Assembly (NCBI GenBank): GCA_964347035.1
Contig: CAYFXE010000002.1
Location: forward strand, 1-64,000
Reading direction: 5' to 3'
Length of the DNA: 64,000 bases
From: CAYFXE01 sp964347035
GTDB lineage: Bacteria > Acidobacteriota > Aminicenantia > Aminicenantales > Aminicenantaceae
A model generated the notes under the pieces. That model was not told the DNA's origin. It saw only the letters and a program-made list of their open reading frames with translations, and did no database searches. Positions 26,606-35,710 of this stretch are shown piece after piece; the first letter of the stretch is position 1; every line of letters begins with the position of its first letter. Position numbers and translations under genes: made by a program.

Positions 26606-28141
26606 TTAATTTCGTCCCTCAATATCTTTCTCCATATATCGAAGCCATTTCGCCATAAGCTCCTTGTTCAGATCCAGCGGTGGTTTGGCGTCCTCAGGAA
26701 GAAAAGGTTTGTACGGATGCTCAACAGAATAAGCTTCAAACTCATCCCGCAGTTTCTTAAGCTCTTTCGGCTTGGTCATCAAATCGATGGCTGAGGCCGC
26801 CATTGCCTTGGCTCCGGCGTTTAACCCTTTCCAAGCCGTTGAACCGTAGTTGCAGGCGACTGAAGACCAGTGGTGCCCGATAGCCCCCGGAACCTGGCCG
26901 GGAAACCTTATCGTGGCTGTAGGGGCGATCAGAGTGACATCACCAACATCCGAAGACCCTCCTCCGACAAAAAATTGGCCCCTATCCCTGAGTTCTCTAA
27001 CCTTTTTCGGCATACCTGTCTCTTCACGGCCGAGTTCCTTCTGCAAGGCCTTGGCAAAGGCCTGCTCTTCCTCTGTCCATTCGGGCATCCCGACGAGTTC
27101 GATGTTTTTCTGGAAAAGCTCTGCCGCCGCCTTGTTGGCATGCCGCTGGTGGACAGCCGCTAGAATCCTGGCTTCTGATAACTCCGTGTCAGAGGCGAGA
27201 GCGCCGGCCTTTGCGCAGTTGAGAACCCTCTCATACATTTCCTCAATTCTCTCGTCGCTGTTCCGGACAAAATACCAGACGCTGGCTTTATCCGGGACAA
27301 CATTGGGGGCTTCGCCTCCCCCGACGATGACGTAGTGCAAACGGTAAGTGTAGAACAGATGCTCACGGAGATAATTCGTGGCCACATTCATGATGTCGAC
27401 AGCATCGAGAGCGCTCCGGCCCCCCCAAGGGGATGCCCCGTGGGCGGTCCTTCCCTTGAATGTAAAGATGACAGAATACAGGGCGTTACCGCCTACGCCG
27501 TAGCTGGTGCCGAAACCGCTGCTGCTGTGGTTGTCGATAACTGCGTCCACATCATCGAACAGTCCGGCCCGGATCATGTAGGGACGGCTGACAAGGGTCT
27601 CCTCAGCCGGCGAACCAAAAATTTTGACGGTTCCCTGGAAGCCGTGCTTGTCCATGGCTTGTTTGATGGCGATCGCTGCTGCTGAAGCGGCCGTACACAT
27701 AGTGTTGTGACCGCAGCCGTGACCTGGAGCTCCGTCGACGATCGGATCCTGCACGGAAACCCGTCCCTTTTGAGAGAGCATCGGCAAAGCATCATATTCA
27801 CCAAGAATACCGATAACAGGCTTTCCTGAACCGTAACTGGCCACAAAACAAGTGGGCATTCCTGCCGCTCCCCGTTCGACAGTAAATCCAGCTTCTTCGA
27901 GTGTGTCAGCCAGAAGCTTGGATGATTTGAATTCCTGCATCCCCAATTCGGCGTACGACCAGATGGTATCGGAAATCTTCCCGAATTTCTCGACAACCTC
28001 AGGTTGGCTCAGCCAATCCAGCACGAACTTCTTCTCTTTTGAGATTTTTTCCTTTGCCAGACCAGATGAGCTGACGAGGAACAGCAAGAAAAAGACACAG
28101 CATAGGGAGCAGGCCCTCTGTTTAAATTTTCGTGGTGTCAT
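26606..28141 (-). CDS. Exported M20-family amidohydrolase/peptidase (AbgB-like)
   Basis: 511 aa with a signal peptide (LCCVFFLLFLVSSSGLA). Metal-binding and dimer motifs of the M20D amidohydrolases are present: IGILGEYDALPMLSQ, GAPGHGCGHNTMC, FGSPAEETLVS, RTAHGASPWGGRSALDAV and, near the end, GSSDVGDVT. The best relatives I know are AbgB (p-aminobenzoyl-glutamate hydrolase subunit B) and similar N-acyl-amino-acid amidohydrolases. AbgB normally acts with AbgA in the cytoplasm, so an exported single-subunit version probably removes acyl groups from amino acids or peptides. AGGAGG precedes ATG 28141. Same strand as tricorn but about 275 bases upstream, so not one operon. Confidence 0.9.
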   Translation of the reverse strand: MTPRKFKQRACSLCCVFFLLFLVSSSGLAKEKISKEKKFVLDWLSQPEVVEKFGKISDTIWSYAELGMQEFKSSKLLADTLEEAGFTVERGAAGMPTCFVASYGSGKPVIGILGEYDALPMLSQKGRVSVQDPIVDGAPGHGCGHNTMCTAASAAAIAIKQAMDKHGFQGTVKIFGSPAEETLVSRPYMIRAGLFDDVDAVIDNHSSSGFGTSYGVGGNALYSVIFTFKGRTAHGASPWGGRSALDAVDIMNVATNYLREHLFYTYRLHYVIVGGGEAPNVVPDKASVWYFVRNSDERIEEMYERVLNCAKAGALASDTELSEARILAAVHQRHANKAAAELFQKNIELVGMPEWTEEEQAFAKALQKELGREETGMPKKVRELRDRGQFFVGGGSSDVGDVTLIAPTATIRFPGQVPGAIGHHWSSVACNYGSTAWKGLNAGAKAMAASAIDLMTKPKELKKLRDEFEAYSVEHPYKPFLPEDAKPPLDLNKELMAKWLRYMEKDIEGRN

Positions 28142-28362
28142 TCTTCCTCCTACCTTCTTAAAGTTTATGTTTTCGATTCTTCAGTCTATTGTCTGGTTTT
28201 AATCTGTCAAGAGGAAAGTAGGCAGGTCATCGACCTTTCTGTTTGGTTAGTGCCCTATCTGTCAAGGATTTCATCCTATTAGCTGCAACTGAAACGGAGC
28301 TGTTTTCGTATATAATAAATAGAATCTTTAGTGTGCATCAAATGTTTTAGGGAGGAATCTAA

Positions 28363-29928
28363 ATGAATCGAAAACATTCCTCGATTATTACCTTGACTAT
28401 CGGGCTGCTTATCTTTTTGACATCATGCGCCAAAGAAGAAAGCATCCCAGAGATAGAGATAGCGAACAGGGAATCCATCTTGGACAGAGTGGTTTATATT
28501 GAACCAGAACTCATCACAGAAATCCCTCATGTCGACCGCTGGTGTGACCGGTTGAAACTGAAGAAACACCGGATCAACGTGGGAGATGCGGAATTGTATG
28601 TGGAAGAAGAGGGTAAAGGGTCACCACTTATCCTTATTAACGGTGGGCCGGGCGGAACCCATCACTATTTTCATCCCTGGTTTTCATATGCCAAAAAGTA
28701 CGCACGCGTTATCTATTATGACCAGCGAGGATGCGGCCTGTCGGACTTTAAGCCAGGAAAAGAGGGGTACTCGGTCCATCAAGCCGTCGAAGATTTAGAT
28801 GCGATCCGAAAAGCCTTAGATATAGAGAAGTGGGTATTGCTGGGATATTCTTACGGCGGATTTCTTGCCCAGTTCTACACCGTCAATCATCCCGAGAATG
28901 TGGCGGGATTAATCTTGTTGGGAGCATCAACAGGAATGCATGTCGATACGGGCACTTCCCGTCAGAGACAATTCATGGCGGAAGAAGAAGGAGCCAGATT
29001 GAAAGAAATTCGTGGGGAACTGCAGCAGTTGTCCAAAGAAAAGGACTTGCCGCGAGAAAAATACATGCAACTGCTGCTGTACAACAATTTTCTGAACGGC
29101 GATTGGAAACGCCAAAACTTCTATAAACCTTCACCAGAACGTTTGTCACAGTTTGCTCTGTACGAGTGGGTTCACGACCTGGATTTCAACGGCATAATGA
29201 ACCGCAGCAAGGGGAGGATCGATCTGACAGGAGCTTTCGGAGGCAATCCGATTCCGACTCTTATCTTGGAAGGGAAGTGGGATTTGACCTGGGGTGAAGA
29301 AAAACCGCAGATCTTTAAAGGAAATCATCCGAATGCGCAAATGGTCGTGTTCGAGAATTCAGGACATGGGATATACGATGAGGAGCCTGAAAAATTCTTC
29401 GCTGTGCTCAAGGACTTTATCAAAAATTTGCCGGCCGTCTCGGAAGACGAGATTTTGGCTTACAAATCTACTCTTAAGACCTGGGAAAAGGAAAGACAGA
29501 CTTCCCCAGATAGAATCCTAGGGTCTTTTGGTTGGGGATGGAGTTCCAGCCAGAAGATAGCAAAAAGATACTCGAAGAAATGGCTCGAGATGTTCGACCA
29601 ACTTAGGAGTTTTCTAAGGACCGGTTTTGCTCTTTACGATTTGGAAAACTATGAGGAAGCCTTGTTTGTCTTCGAAAAGATGCAATCGACTGCTGTAGAT
29701 CAGGAGGAAAAGACTCACGAAGCCTTAGCCTTGATCTGGCAGGGACACATGCTTGACCTTCTGGGAAGACGGGAAGCTGCCCTGAAGCGATACAGCCAGG
29801 CCGCAGACATGAATCTCGAGCATACCTGGATGCACGGCCAGTATGGATTAAAGTATTCGCTGAGTCCTTATGCCAGGAAACGGATGAAAACACCCTTTAA
29901 GCGCATCGACAACCGCGACCCGGATTGA
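28363..29928 (+). CDS. Lipoprotein S33 peptidase (proline-iminopeptidase-like) with helical C-terminus
   Basis: 521 aa, GGGAGG 8 bases before the ATG. Lipobox LTSC gives a lipid anchor at C22. The alpha/beta hydrolase core spans about 70-370: oxyanion motif GGPGG (94-98), nucleophile S163 in GYSYGG, acid D307 in GKWDLTW and H335 in SGHG. These are the features of prolyl aminopeptidases (S33). A C-terminal part (about 425-500) reads like two TPR-type helical hairpins (LENYEEALFVFEKM, GRREAALKRYSQA), an addition not usual for S33. Divergent from the M20 gene with 220 bases between. Substrate inferred as N-terminal proline peptides. Confidence 0.9.
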   Translation: MNRKHSSIITLTIGLLIFLTSCAKEESIPEIEIANRESILDRVVYIEPELITEIPHVDRWCDRLKLKKHRINVGDAELYVEEEGKGSPLILINGGPGGTHHYFHPWFSYAKKYARVIYYDQRGCGLSDFKPGKEGYSVHQAVEDLDAIRKALDIEKWVLLGYSYGGFLAQFYTVNHPENVAGLILLGASTGMHVDTGTSRQRQFMAEEEGARLKEIRGELQQLSKEKDLPREKYMQLLLYNNFLNGDWKRQNFYKPSPERLSQFALYEWVHDLDFNGIMNRSKGRIDLTGAFGGNPIPTLILEGKWDLTWGEEKPQIFKGNHPNAQMVVFENSGHGIYDEEPEKFFAVLKDFIKNLPAVSEDEILAYKSTLKTWEKERQTSPDRILGSFGWGWSSSQKIAKRYSKKWLEMFDQLRSFLRTGFALYDLENYEEALFVFEKMQSTAVDQEEKTHEALALIWQGHMLDLLGRREAALKRYSQAADMNLEHTWMHGQYGLKYSLSPYARKRMKTPFKRIDNRDPD

Positions 29929-29952
29929 TTGGGTTTTTATAGATTTTCGCAC

Positions 29953-29976
29953 CAAACTGGGGTCAGACTTTGAAAA
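29953..29976. repeat. Single arm of the GGGGTCAGACC repeat
   Basis: AACTGGGGTCAGACTTTGAA matches the left arm of the long hairpins at 8386, 22268 and 22958, but no right arm follows. A decayed or half element. Confidence 0.6.
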
Positions 29977-30016
29977 CTTGAGTTTTTTTATTTTGATGCA
30001 TCAGGCCCGCTGGAGG

Positions 30017-30562
30017 CTAGTATTTTTTGAAAAAGAACAGAGTAGACGCCGAAAAGATCAAAACGGCAGCAAAAAGATAGAAAGGCATTAGCAGAGTAAC
30101 ATTCAAGATTTCTTTTTCTAAAAAAGGAGAAATTACAAAACCTATTACTAATATCATTCCGGCCATTGTTACGGCAGCCCCTTTCGTCATATCATAATTT
30201 TGCTTTTCGTCATAAATATCAGAAGTTTTCTTACCTATCATGATCATTCCACAATAAATCCAGATGAGGACGTATGGTGTAATGATCAGTTTCCATAGAA
30301 ATGATTTGACAACTTCTGAAGGCCAAATGAAAACAGCAAGCATACCAAGAATACCTGTGAATAATCCTAAAACATTTGTGACCGTATAAATATTCTGGTT
30401 AATTTTGAGATGCTTGGAATATTTTGTCCTTGGTAGAATAAACAACAAAATCAATGCAAAAACTAAAATAATGAATAAGTTCAATCCAATTTTAGATTTA
30501 CCTTCTTCTCCCTGTTCCTGGGTATAAGAATTTCTTTTTGGTGCCCGTGCCGAATCCCTCAT
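30017..30562 (-). CDS. Four-helix membrane protein of unknown function
   Basis: 181 aa with a basic, polar N-terminus and about five hydrophobic segments (LFIILVFALILLFILP, VLGLFTGILGMLAVFIW, FLWKLIITPYVLIWIYCGMI, VTMAGMILVIGFVISPFL, TLLMPFYLFAAVLIFSASTL). No recognised domain. It starts at ATG 30562 with GGAGAT 11 bases upstream. AT-rich and lysine-rich compared with its neighbours, which may mean a different origin. Convergent with the S33 gene. Confidence 0.65.
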   Translation of the reverse strand: MRDSARAPKRNSYTQEQGEEGKSKIGLNLFIILVFALILLFILPRTKYSKHLKINQNIYTVTNVLGLFTGILGMLAVFIWPSEVVKSFLWKLIITPYVLIWIYCGMIMIGKKTSDIYDEKQNYDMTKGAAVTMAGMILVIGFVISPFLEKEILNVTLLMPFYLFAAVLIFSASTLFFFKKY

Positions 30563-31227
30563 GTTTTATCTAAATCTCCACCCACTGACGTTCTGGAATG
30601 ACCATATCACAAGAAGAAAGGTGAGTGGCTAATTTGGGGGACGGACCGTAGAAATTATTTTTAAATCAATAAGTTAGCCTTACTTTTCTGCAGATATAGG
30701 AGCTTAAATGAAGCTTTTTTAGGGGAAAATGAAATACTTATCTTTGGAATTCAAAAGTCTATAGTGATTCAATTTTTCCCCTGATATTGAAGGTATAAGG
30801 CCCTTATTCTGTGGAAAACTAGGACTATTTCCTTGAAAATATGTCAGTTGCCGAGGCCCGTTCCATAATTTTCTCCTTCAGCCCATTTCCTCTTGACATA
30901 AAAATTTCTCTCGTGATATATGCTTATGGAAGAAAGGTGGATCCCTAAAGTCAAGAGGAATAAGCAATCATCTATGAGAACGCCCTGTTTGATGCATGCT
31001 GTTCTCCTCATTCCAACTCTTCATTTATCTGATAAAAAGCACTTTTTGAGACGATTCCTGGGGATGTTGTCTTAAAAGTGTTTCTCTGAAAAGTATTGAG
31101 ATGAACAATTTGCCTAATAATACTTCTCACAATTTTCCTAAAAAGAATTTTCATCGAATTTATAAATCCCTATCAGAAAGAATCAATCCAAAGGTAGCAC
31201 CATAAATATGGAGAAAAGGAGCATAGA
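30563..31227. other. Long intergenic region, 665 bp
   Basis: No convincing gene. It has a sigma70-like pair TTGACA (30893-30898) and TATATG (30917-30922, 18-base spacer) followed by a possible 49-codon frame from ATG 30925 with no ribosome site, which I do not call. The rest is AT-rich without repeats that I can see. Confidence 0.6.
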
Positions 31228-32952
31228 ATGAAACAAAAGCGTCATATCATTCTTATATTTTTATTAATAAGTCTACTTACCCTCCAGACTTTTGCTGAAG
31301 AAAAAATCTATAAAGCAACACGAGCTGAGGATTCCAAGTCGGCCTTTGTGGGAGGGTCAGCATGTTGCAATTGTCTGTGTGATACCGAGGGCAAGCTGCC
31401 AGCAGATTTCCCCCCCACAAACGTCCATTCTGTGACCTTTTATCTTCTCGGCAGCCGTTCGAGCAGCGTCTTCGACAAGATTAAAGTTGGCCCGACCAAA
31501 CTCAGACTCATCCTGGGGAATTCTCAATCTGTTGCCCTAACCGCGGCTTGGCCATCTGAAGTCATAGATCCAGTCAAACACAAATGGTATGTAACATTCA
31601 TTTTCGATCCACCGGTTCAAGTGGGTCCAGAGACAGAATGGAAGCTCCTGGATGGTGACGGTACCTGGAAAAGCGCAGCCATCGCTCATACCAGCGATAA
31701 ACCCTCGGGTGGATTGCCTGGAAAATTCATAACGAAAAACTGCCAGTATGCCAGAACAGAGAACCACTGGTACTCCGTTAAGTTCGATTTTGCCGCTGCA
31801 GAACCAGTTCCCTCAAAGGGATTGAATATTGTCAAGAAAGGTCCTCTTGAATTTTTAATCCTATTGAACGGGAAAGAAATTTACTCTGCTCCTATGTTTG
31901 ATGTCAGCATCATTAAATCTTTCAAAGCTATCGATGGTTTTAACGTGGATGTTCTCGTGGAAAATGCTGGCGGGAACATCTGTCAAACTTACTCCTGTCG
32001 GATCATCAGCTGGCGGCCTGATGGTAAATATAAAGTTTCAGACAAGTTTGGAAATTGCCAGGGCCCAAAAATAAGTCAGGAAGGCAATAAAATCTATCTC
32101 GCTTTCGAAAGTTATACGATGAGACACTCTGGGATAACTGCCCCGGCTGAAACCTGGGTTTACGAAAACGGCATTTTAAGTCAAGTGGCCCTTCCTGGGT
32201 TGTATCCAAGGCCTGTCCTCCAGAGTCCCCAGAAAAATGCAGTTTTGCCCCAGGGGAATAATTCCGAGTGTCCTCGAGGCTATATCTGGAATTTCAGCTG
32301 GACTATCCCCAATCCCCAAAACGTCAAGCTTTACCAAATCCGCATCACCAGACCGTGGTTAAAAGACCCCGTTTTAGAAGATACTGTGAAAGACTCAAAG
32401 TATGTCTGGGACTCCTGCAACCCCATTGATGATGAGGATCTCGAGAGGTGGCGGTGGCAGGTCCGGGCTTTTTACAACGATGGGAAATGGAGTGAATGGA
32501 GCGATAGTAATGATTTCAACGTGGCTCTCCTGGATATCTCGGTTCCGCTAGATTTCAGTTTCGTCACGTCAAAGAAGTGTATGATGTGCCACAAAGGCGC
32601 CAAAAAAGGCGAAGTTTTTGAAAAATGGGAAAAAGGCCCCCACGCCAAAGCCTTTGAAAACCTGATAGCCAAAGGCGAAGACAAGAACCCCATCTGCCTG
32701 GCATGCCATACCACTGGATACGACGGCAGCGTCTTTAAGGAAGAAGGTGTTGGATGCGAAGCCTGCCACGGACCTGGATCCGATTACAAAAAAATGAGCG
32801 TCATGAAAAACAAGGAAGAAGCCATTGAATTGGGATTAATCGTGCCCTCTGAAGCAGTGTGTAAAAAATGCCACAACGAAAAAAGCCCCGCCTTCAAAGG
32901 GTTCAATTTCGCGGAATTTTTCAAAAAAATTGATCATACGTTCAGGAAATAA
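31228..32952 (+). CDS. Secreted tetraheme cytochrome c (cytochrome c554-like C-terminus)
   Basis: 574 aa; AAAGGAGC precedes the ATG. A Sec signal peptide (about 1-23) exports it. Residues about 25-430 form a cysteine-containing beta-rich region; about 330-430 looks like an Ig/fibronectin-type domain with WxFxW and WRWQVRAF patterns. The last 130 residues carry four heme-binding CXXCH motifs at C451, C490, C510 and C545, plus distal His candidates (GPHAKAF), like cytochrome c554/multiheme families. It presumably carries electrons at the outer face of the cell. No redox partner is adjacent; another CXXCH protein lies at 37252. The N-terminal domain has no family that I recognise. Confidence 0.85.
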   Translation: MKQKRHIILIFLLISLLTLQTFAEEKIYKATRAEDSKSAFVGGSACCNCLCDTEGKLPADFPPTNVHSVTFYLLGSRSSSVFDKIKVGPTKLRLILGNSQSVALTAAWPSEVIDPVKHKWYVTFIFDPPVQVGPETEWKLLDGDGTWKSAAIAHTSDKPSGGLPGKFITKNCQYARTENHWYSVKFDFAAAEPVPSKGLNIVKKGPLEFLILLNGKEIYSAPMFDVSIIKSFKAIDGFNVDVLVENAGGNICQTYSCRIISWRPDGKYKVSDKFGNCQGPKISQEGNKIYLAFESYTMRHSGITAPAETWVYENGILSQVALPGLYPRPVLQSPQKNAVLPQGNNSECPRGYIWNFSWTIPNPQNVKLYQIRITRPWLKDPVLEDTVKDSKYVWDSCNPIDDEDLERWRWQVRAFYNDGKWSEWSDSNDFNVALLDISVPLDFSFVTSKKCMMCHKGAKKGEVFEKWEKGPHAKAFENLIAKGEDKNPICLACHTTGYDGSVFKEEGVGCEACHGPGSDYKKMSVMKNKEEAIELGLIVPSEAVCKKCHNEKSPAFKGFNFAEFFKKIDHTFRK

Positions 32953-33125
32953 CTAAATTTCTTATTTTTAGAAGGTTTTAAGGCCAGAAGCATCGAGGGA
33001 ACAAACCTGCCTTTTTCAATAGAAATAATGGTCTGGCGAATCACTCCAACGGATTTAGCTAAAGCCTCTTGTGTCATATAGTCATGCTCAAATCTGAGTC
33101 GTTTTAAATTATTTCTCAATTTCAC
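32934..33125 (-). CDS. XRE-family HTH regulator, probably truncated
   Basis: 63 aa. LRNNLKRLRFEHDYMTQEAL and then AKSVGVIRQTIISIEKGRFV is the standard Cro/CI-type helix-turn-helix. In the small YozG-like family the chain continues PSLxLAxKIAxxF with a further helix; here the end (LALKPSKNKKFSYFLNV) departs from that and overlaps the 3' end of the cytochrome gene. It therefore looks like a frameshifted or truncated copy. Convergent with the cytochrome gene. Confidence 0.5.
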   Translation of the reverse strand: MKLRNNLKRLRFEHDYMTQEALAKSVGVIRQTIISIEKGRFVPSMLLALKPSKNKKFSYFLNV

Positions 33126-33188
33126 ATCTGCCTCCTGTTTTCATGTGGATAATTTAGCATACAACCTGATAAAGAATCTTTTAGATAA

Positions 33189-33415
33189 TCACCGATCTTT
33201 CTTTCCCCCCGGAAGTGGGAGAGAATATGAAAAAGCCCACCAAATTATCTTCCATAATAGGCTCTTCTTATATGATTGGGGGAGGAGGGAGCGCGGAGCC
33301 GGCTTTCCGCACCTTTCCCTATGAGTATTAGAATAAAAGCCATAATAATGGACCATGACTTGATCTTTATCGGGAATGTGGGAAGTTACTCTAGCTATCA
33401 ACTCCAGACTTGTCC
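33189..33415 (-). mobile_element. IS91-family transposase fragment
   Basis: The minus strand reads LELIARVTSHIPDKDQVMVH, then YYGFYSNTHRERCGK, and soon loses homology. IARxTxHIPDKGQVxVRYYGxYxNxHRGK is the hallmark near the C-terminus of IS91-type Y2 transposases. Only this short piece survives, without catalytic tyrosines or ends, so it is a dead remnant. Confidence 0.7.
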
Positions 33416-33615
33416 CTGATTTAGTCAGGGGTCATCTATCTGCTTCTCTTTGTCTTGTTAATCCTCATAATGATAACTCACCTCCTTCCTGCACTGAATA
33501 GAAGAGCAGCTTCAAAGACAGTAGAGGTCGTATCATGTATTTGCCGACTCTCTTTCTTTATTTATAGCGCTGTTTTTGTCAGGTTAAATTGCTGCGTATA
33601 AGCAGGCTGGAATGA

Positions 33616-34006
33616 GAGGTTCTGATTGTTTTGACAGCAGTCGTTTTGGCTGTAATGCCGGTAGAGATAATTATCGTTTCCTTTCCTTTCGCCTGTTGCT
33701 CCATGGGTTCGTAAAAATACCACCGGATTCGCTTATACTATTAGGGCATCCTAATATGGCGGTGTTTCGTATCTATGCGCTAAGAAACATTGTTGGTTCA
33801 AATACAGCGGTAGTTTTGCCTTATACAATGGCCCGCGAAAAATGATACAATGGTGCCAGACCCAGAAAGCATTGGATTATATCAATACCCGTTATGACGT
33901 CAACGTCGTTGCGAAACGGGCTCAGACAACCGGTTTAGACTATATAATTCTGCCAGGAGACATGTCGAATGTACCAGGATGGAAATCAATTGCTAAGGGG
34001 CAATAA
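33616..34006 (+). pseudogene. Frameshifted C-terminal remnant of a GT-C (ArnT/PMT-like) membrane glycosyltransferase
   Basis: Three frames in succession give pieces of one protein end. VLIVLTAVVLAVMPVEIIIV (33619 on) is a transmembrane helix. KIPPDSLILLGHPNMAVFRI and TAVVLPYTMARE (33714-33845) is the soluble start. QKALDYINTRYDVNVV and TTGLDYIILPGDMSN (33842-34006) is the last part. The order TM helix, then PPDSxxLxxHPN, then LDYIxxRY...LDYIIL is that of the C-terminal periplasmic domain of mannosyltransferase-type GT-C enzymes. Two frameshifts and the lack of the N-terminal part make it a pseudogene. Confidence 0.45.
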
Positions 34007-34120
34007 TGGACTGTGTACGCGCCAAACTAAAACTGAGCCAAAATAAAGTATGTATTGAAGTTGAAAAATAATTTCAAATTTATGTGCGTTTTCTATGCTT
34101 AACTTTGTGAGGAGTGTACG

Positions 34121-34711
34121 ATGCTTTCAAAGATACTTAACTTTGTTTTTCTTCCCCTTCGTCTTGCTTGTTCGCACGATTTTATAAATAAACTGGGGCT
34201 TCATTCTATTCGTGACGAGCGGTGTAACCATGTTATGGAAAACTGTAAGGGACGTTTGCTCGATATTGGATGTGGCAATAACCAGCTGGTAAAAAAGTAT
34301 GGCCATGAAAGTATCGGAGTAGATGTGTATGATTTCGGAGGAGATGCTGTTATTGTAGACGATGCCTCGAAGCTTCCATTTGACGATGGGGCCTTTGATA
34401 CCGTCACTTTTATTGCCAGCCTAAATCATATACCAAACCGTAAAGAAGTTCTAACAGAAGCACACCGGGTATTATCAGAGCATGGAAAAGTTATACTGAC
34501 AATGCTGTCGCCGATTATCGGAACCATTCGCCATAAAATGGCGTGGTGGGATGAAGACCAGGGCAAGAGGGAAATAAAGGAAGGTGAAGAATTGGGGCTG
34601 TCACATGACTATATCGTTTCTCTCCTTGAAAGCCAGGGATTCAGCCTTGTGAAAAAGAAGAGAATTATATGTTGTCTGAATAATATATATGTTTTTGAGA
34701 AGACGAATTAG
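34121..34711 (+). CDS. Class I SAM-dependent methyltransferase
   Basis: 196 aa with GAGGAG before the ATG. SAM motif I is LLDIGCGNN (47-55), the acidic residue for the ribose is in GVDVYDF, and motif IV is FDTVTFIASLNHI, all in the Methyltransf_11 pattern. Substrate unknown. With the flippase-like gene 50 bases downstream and a decayed GT-C gene upstream, it looks like a fragment of a lipid- or surface-glycan-modifying locus. Codon use is more AT-rich than in the flanking peptidase genes. Confidence 0.88.
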   Translation: MLSKILNFVFLPLRLACSHDFINKLGLHSIRDERCNHVMENCKGRLLDIGCGNNQLVKKYGHESIGVDVYDFGGDAVIVDDASKLPFDDGAFDTVTFIASLNHIPNRKEVLTEAHRVLSEHGKVILTMLSPIIGTIRHKMAWWDEDQGKREIKEGEELGLSHDYIVSLLESQGFSLVKKKRIICCLNNIYVFEKTN

Positions 34712-34762
34712 AAATCAATTTATGTTCTGACAACACTCTGCTGGTTTTAGTAACATCCGGAT

Positions 34763-35710
34763 ATGAAATTTGTACACTTGAAAAAAAAATGGTTATGGCA
34801 CTTGATAGGCCCTGTAGTTGTAATAGTTGCCTTTTCGTGGGCAGGGCCAGCAAAGGTCTGGGAGGTGTTATCCAAAGCCGAGCCGAAGTTCCTTGCCGCA
34901 GCTATCGTGTTGACGATACCAATCGCTTTAATCAAAGGAATCCGCTGGCGAATTCTGCTCGGAAACTATGATATTAAGCTTGGCTTCGCTGACAGCACAA
35001 GCATGTATGCGACCGGGATGGTATTTTCTGCGGTTACACCCGGAAGGGTCGGTGACCTGGTCAAAATTGCTATCCTGATAAAAAGAGGATTCAGCGTCGC
35101 AAAAGCGATAGCCTGTAGCATATTGGACAGGCTGTATGATGTCGGTGCGGTTCTGCTTGCCGGGTATGGAGGAATGTGGTATTTTTCCGGTCAGTTCGCA
35201 TCACAACTGCGGATTATTAACATCTGCGGCGTGGCAGTAATGGCTGCCGCTGCCGTCTTTGTCGCCAGGCAGCATCTAATAAAAAAATTGGCTATAAAGC
35301 TTATTCCCAGCCAGTATCATTTGGCTGCAAGAAAATCATGGAATGAAATAACAGAAGGATTTTGGAAAGATAAGCTTGGCCGAAACTTCCTGGTAGTGAC
35401 CTGGACAATCTTATTCTGGTTGATACAATTCTCTGCGATTTATCTATGTGGTTTGGCAGTGGGACTTAACGCCCCGTTCATTTATACATGTGCCTGTGCA
35501 GCGGTAGCGACAGTGCTGTCATTGCTGCCGATAACGGTTGCAGGTGTCGGGACTCGTGACGCTGTGTTCATATTGTTATTAGGCCAAATCGGAATAAGCC
35601 GCCAGCAAAGCCTTGCGTTTTCAGCTTTGGTTTTGACTGTATTCCTGCTCAACTGTGTAATTTTTTATCTAATATCCGTAATTTTCAAACCAAAACGAAA
35701 CCTTAGTTGA
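34763..35710 (+). CDS. LPG synthase TM region/UPF0104 flippase-like membrane protein
   Basis: 315 aa with about eight transmembrane helices and the PF03706 pattern: EPKFLAAAIVLTIPIALIKG, RWRILL, FSAVTPGRVGDLVKIAIL (the conserved P-x-R-x-GD motif), ILDRLYDVGAV, LPITVAGVGTRDAVF (G-x-G-x-R-[DE]). These proteins form the membrane part of MprF or stand alone beside glycan and lipid genes, where a flippase role is proposed. Probably in one unit with the methyltransferase. Confidence 0.9.
   Translation: MKFVHLKKKWLWHLIGPVVVIVAFSWAGPAKVWEVLSKAEPKFLAAAIVLTIPIALIKGIRWRILLGNYDIKLGFADSTSMYATGMVFSAVTPGRVGDLVKIAILIKRGFSVAKAIACSILDRLYDVGAVLLAGYGGMWYFSGQFASQLRIINICGVAVMAAAAVFVARQHLIKKLAIKLIPSQYHLAARKSWNEITEGFWKDKLGRNFLVVTWTILFWLIQFSAIYLCGLAVGLNAPFIYTCACAAVATVLSLLPITVAGVGTRDAVFILLLGQIGISRQQSLAFSALVLTVFLLNCVIFYLISVIFKPKRNLS

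Noticed and set aside
30925..31074. 49-codon frame behind a TTGACA/TATATG promoter-like pair
   Set aside because: No ribosome site, no family, and it ends in random-looking residues; probably chance.
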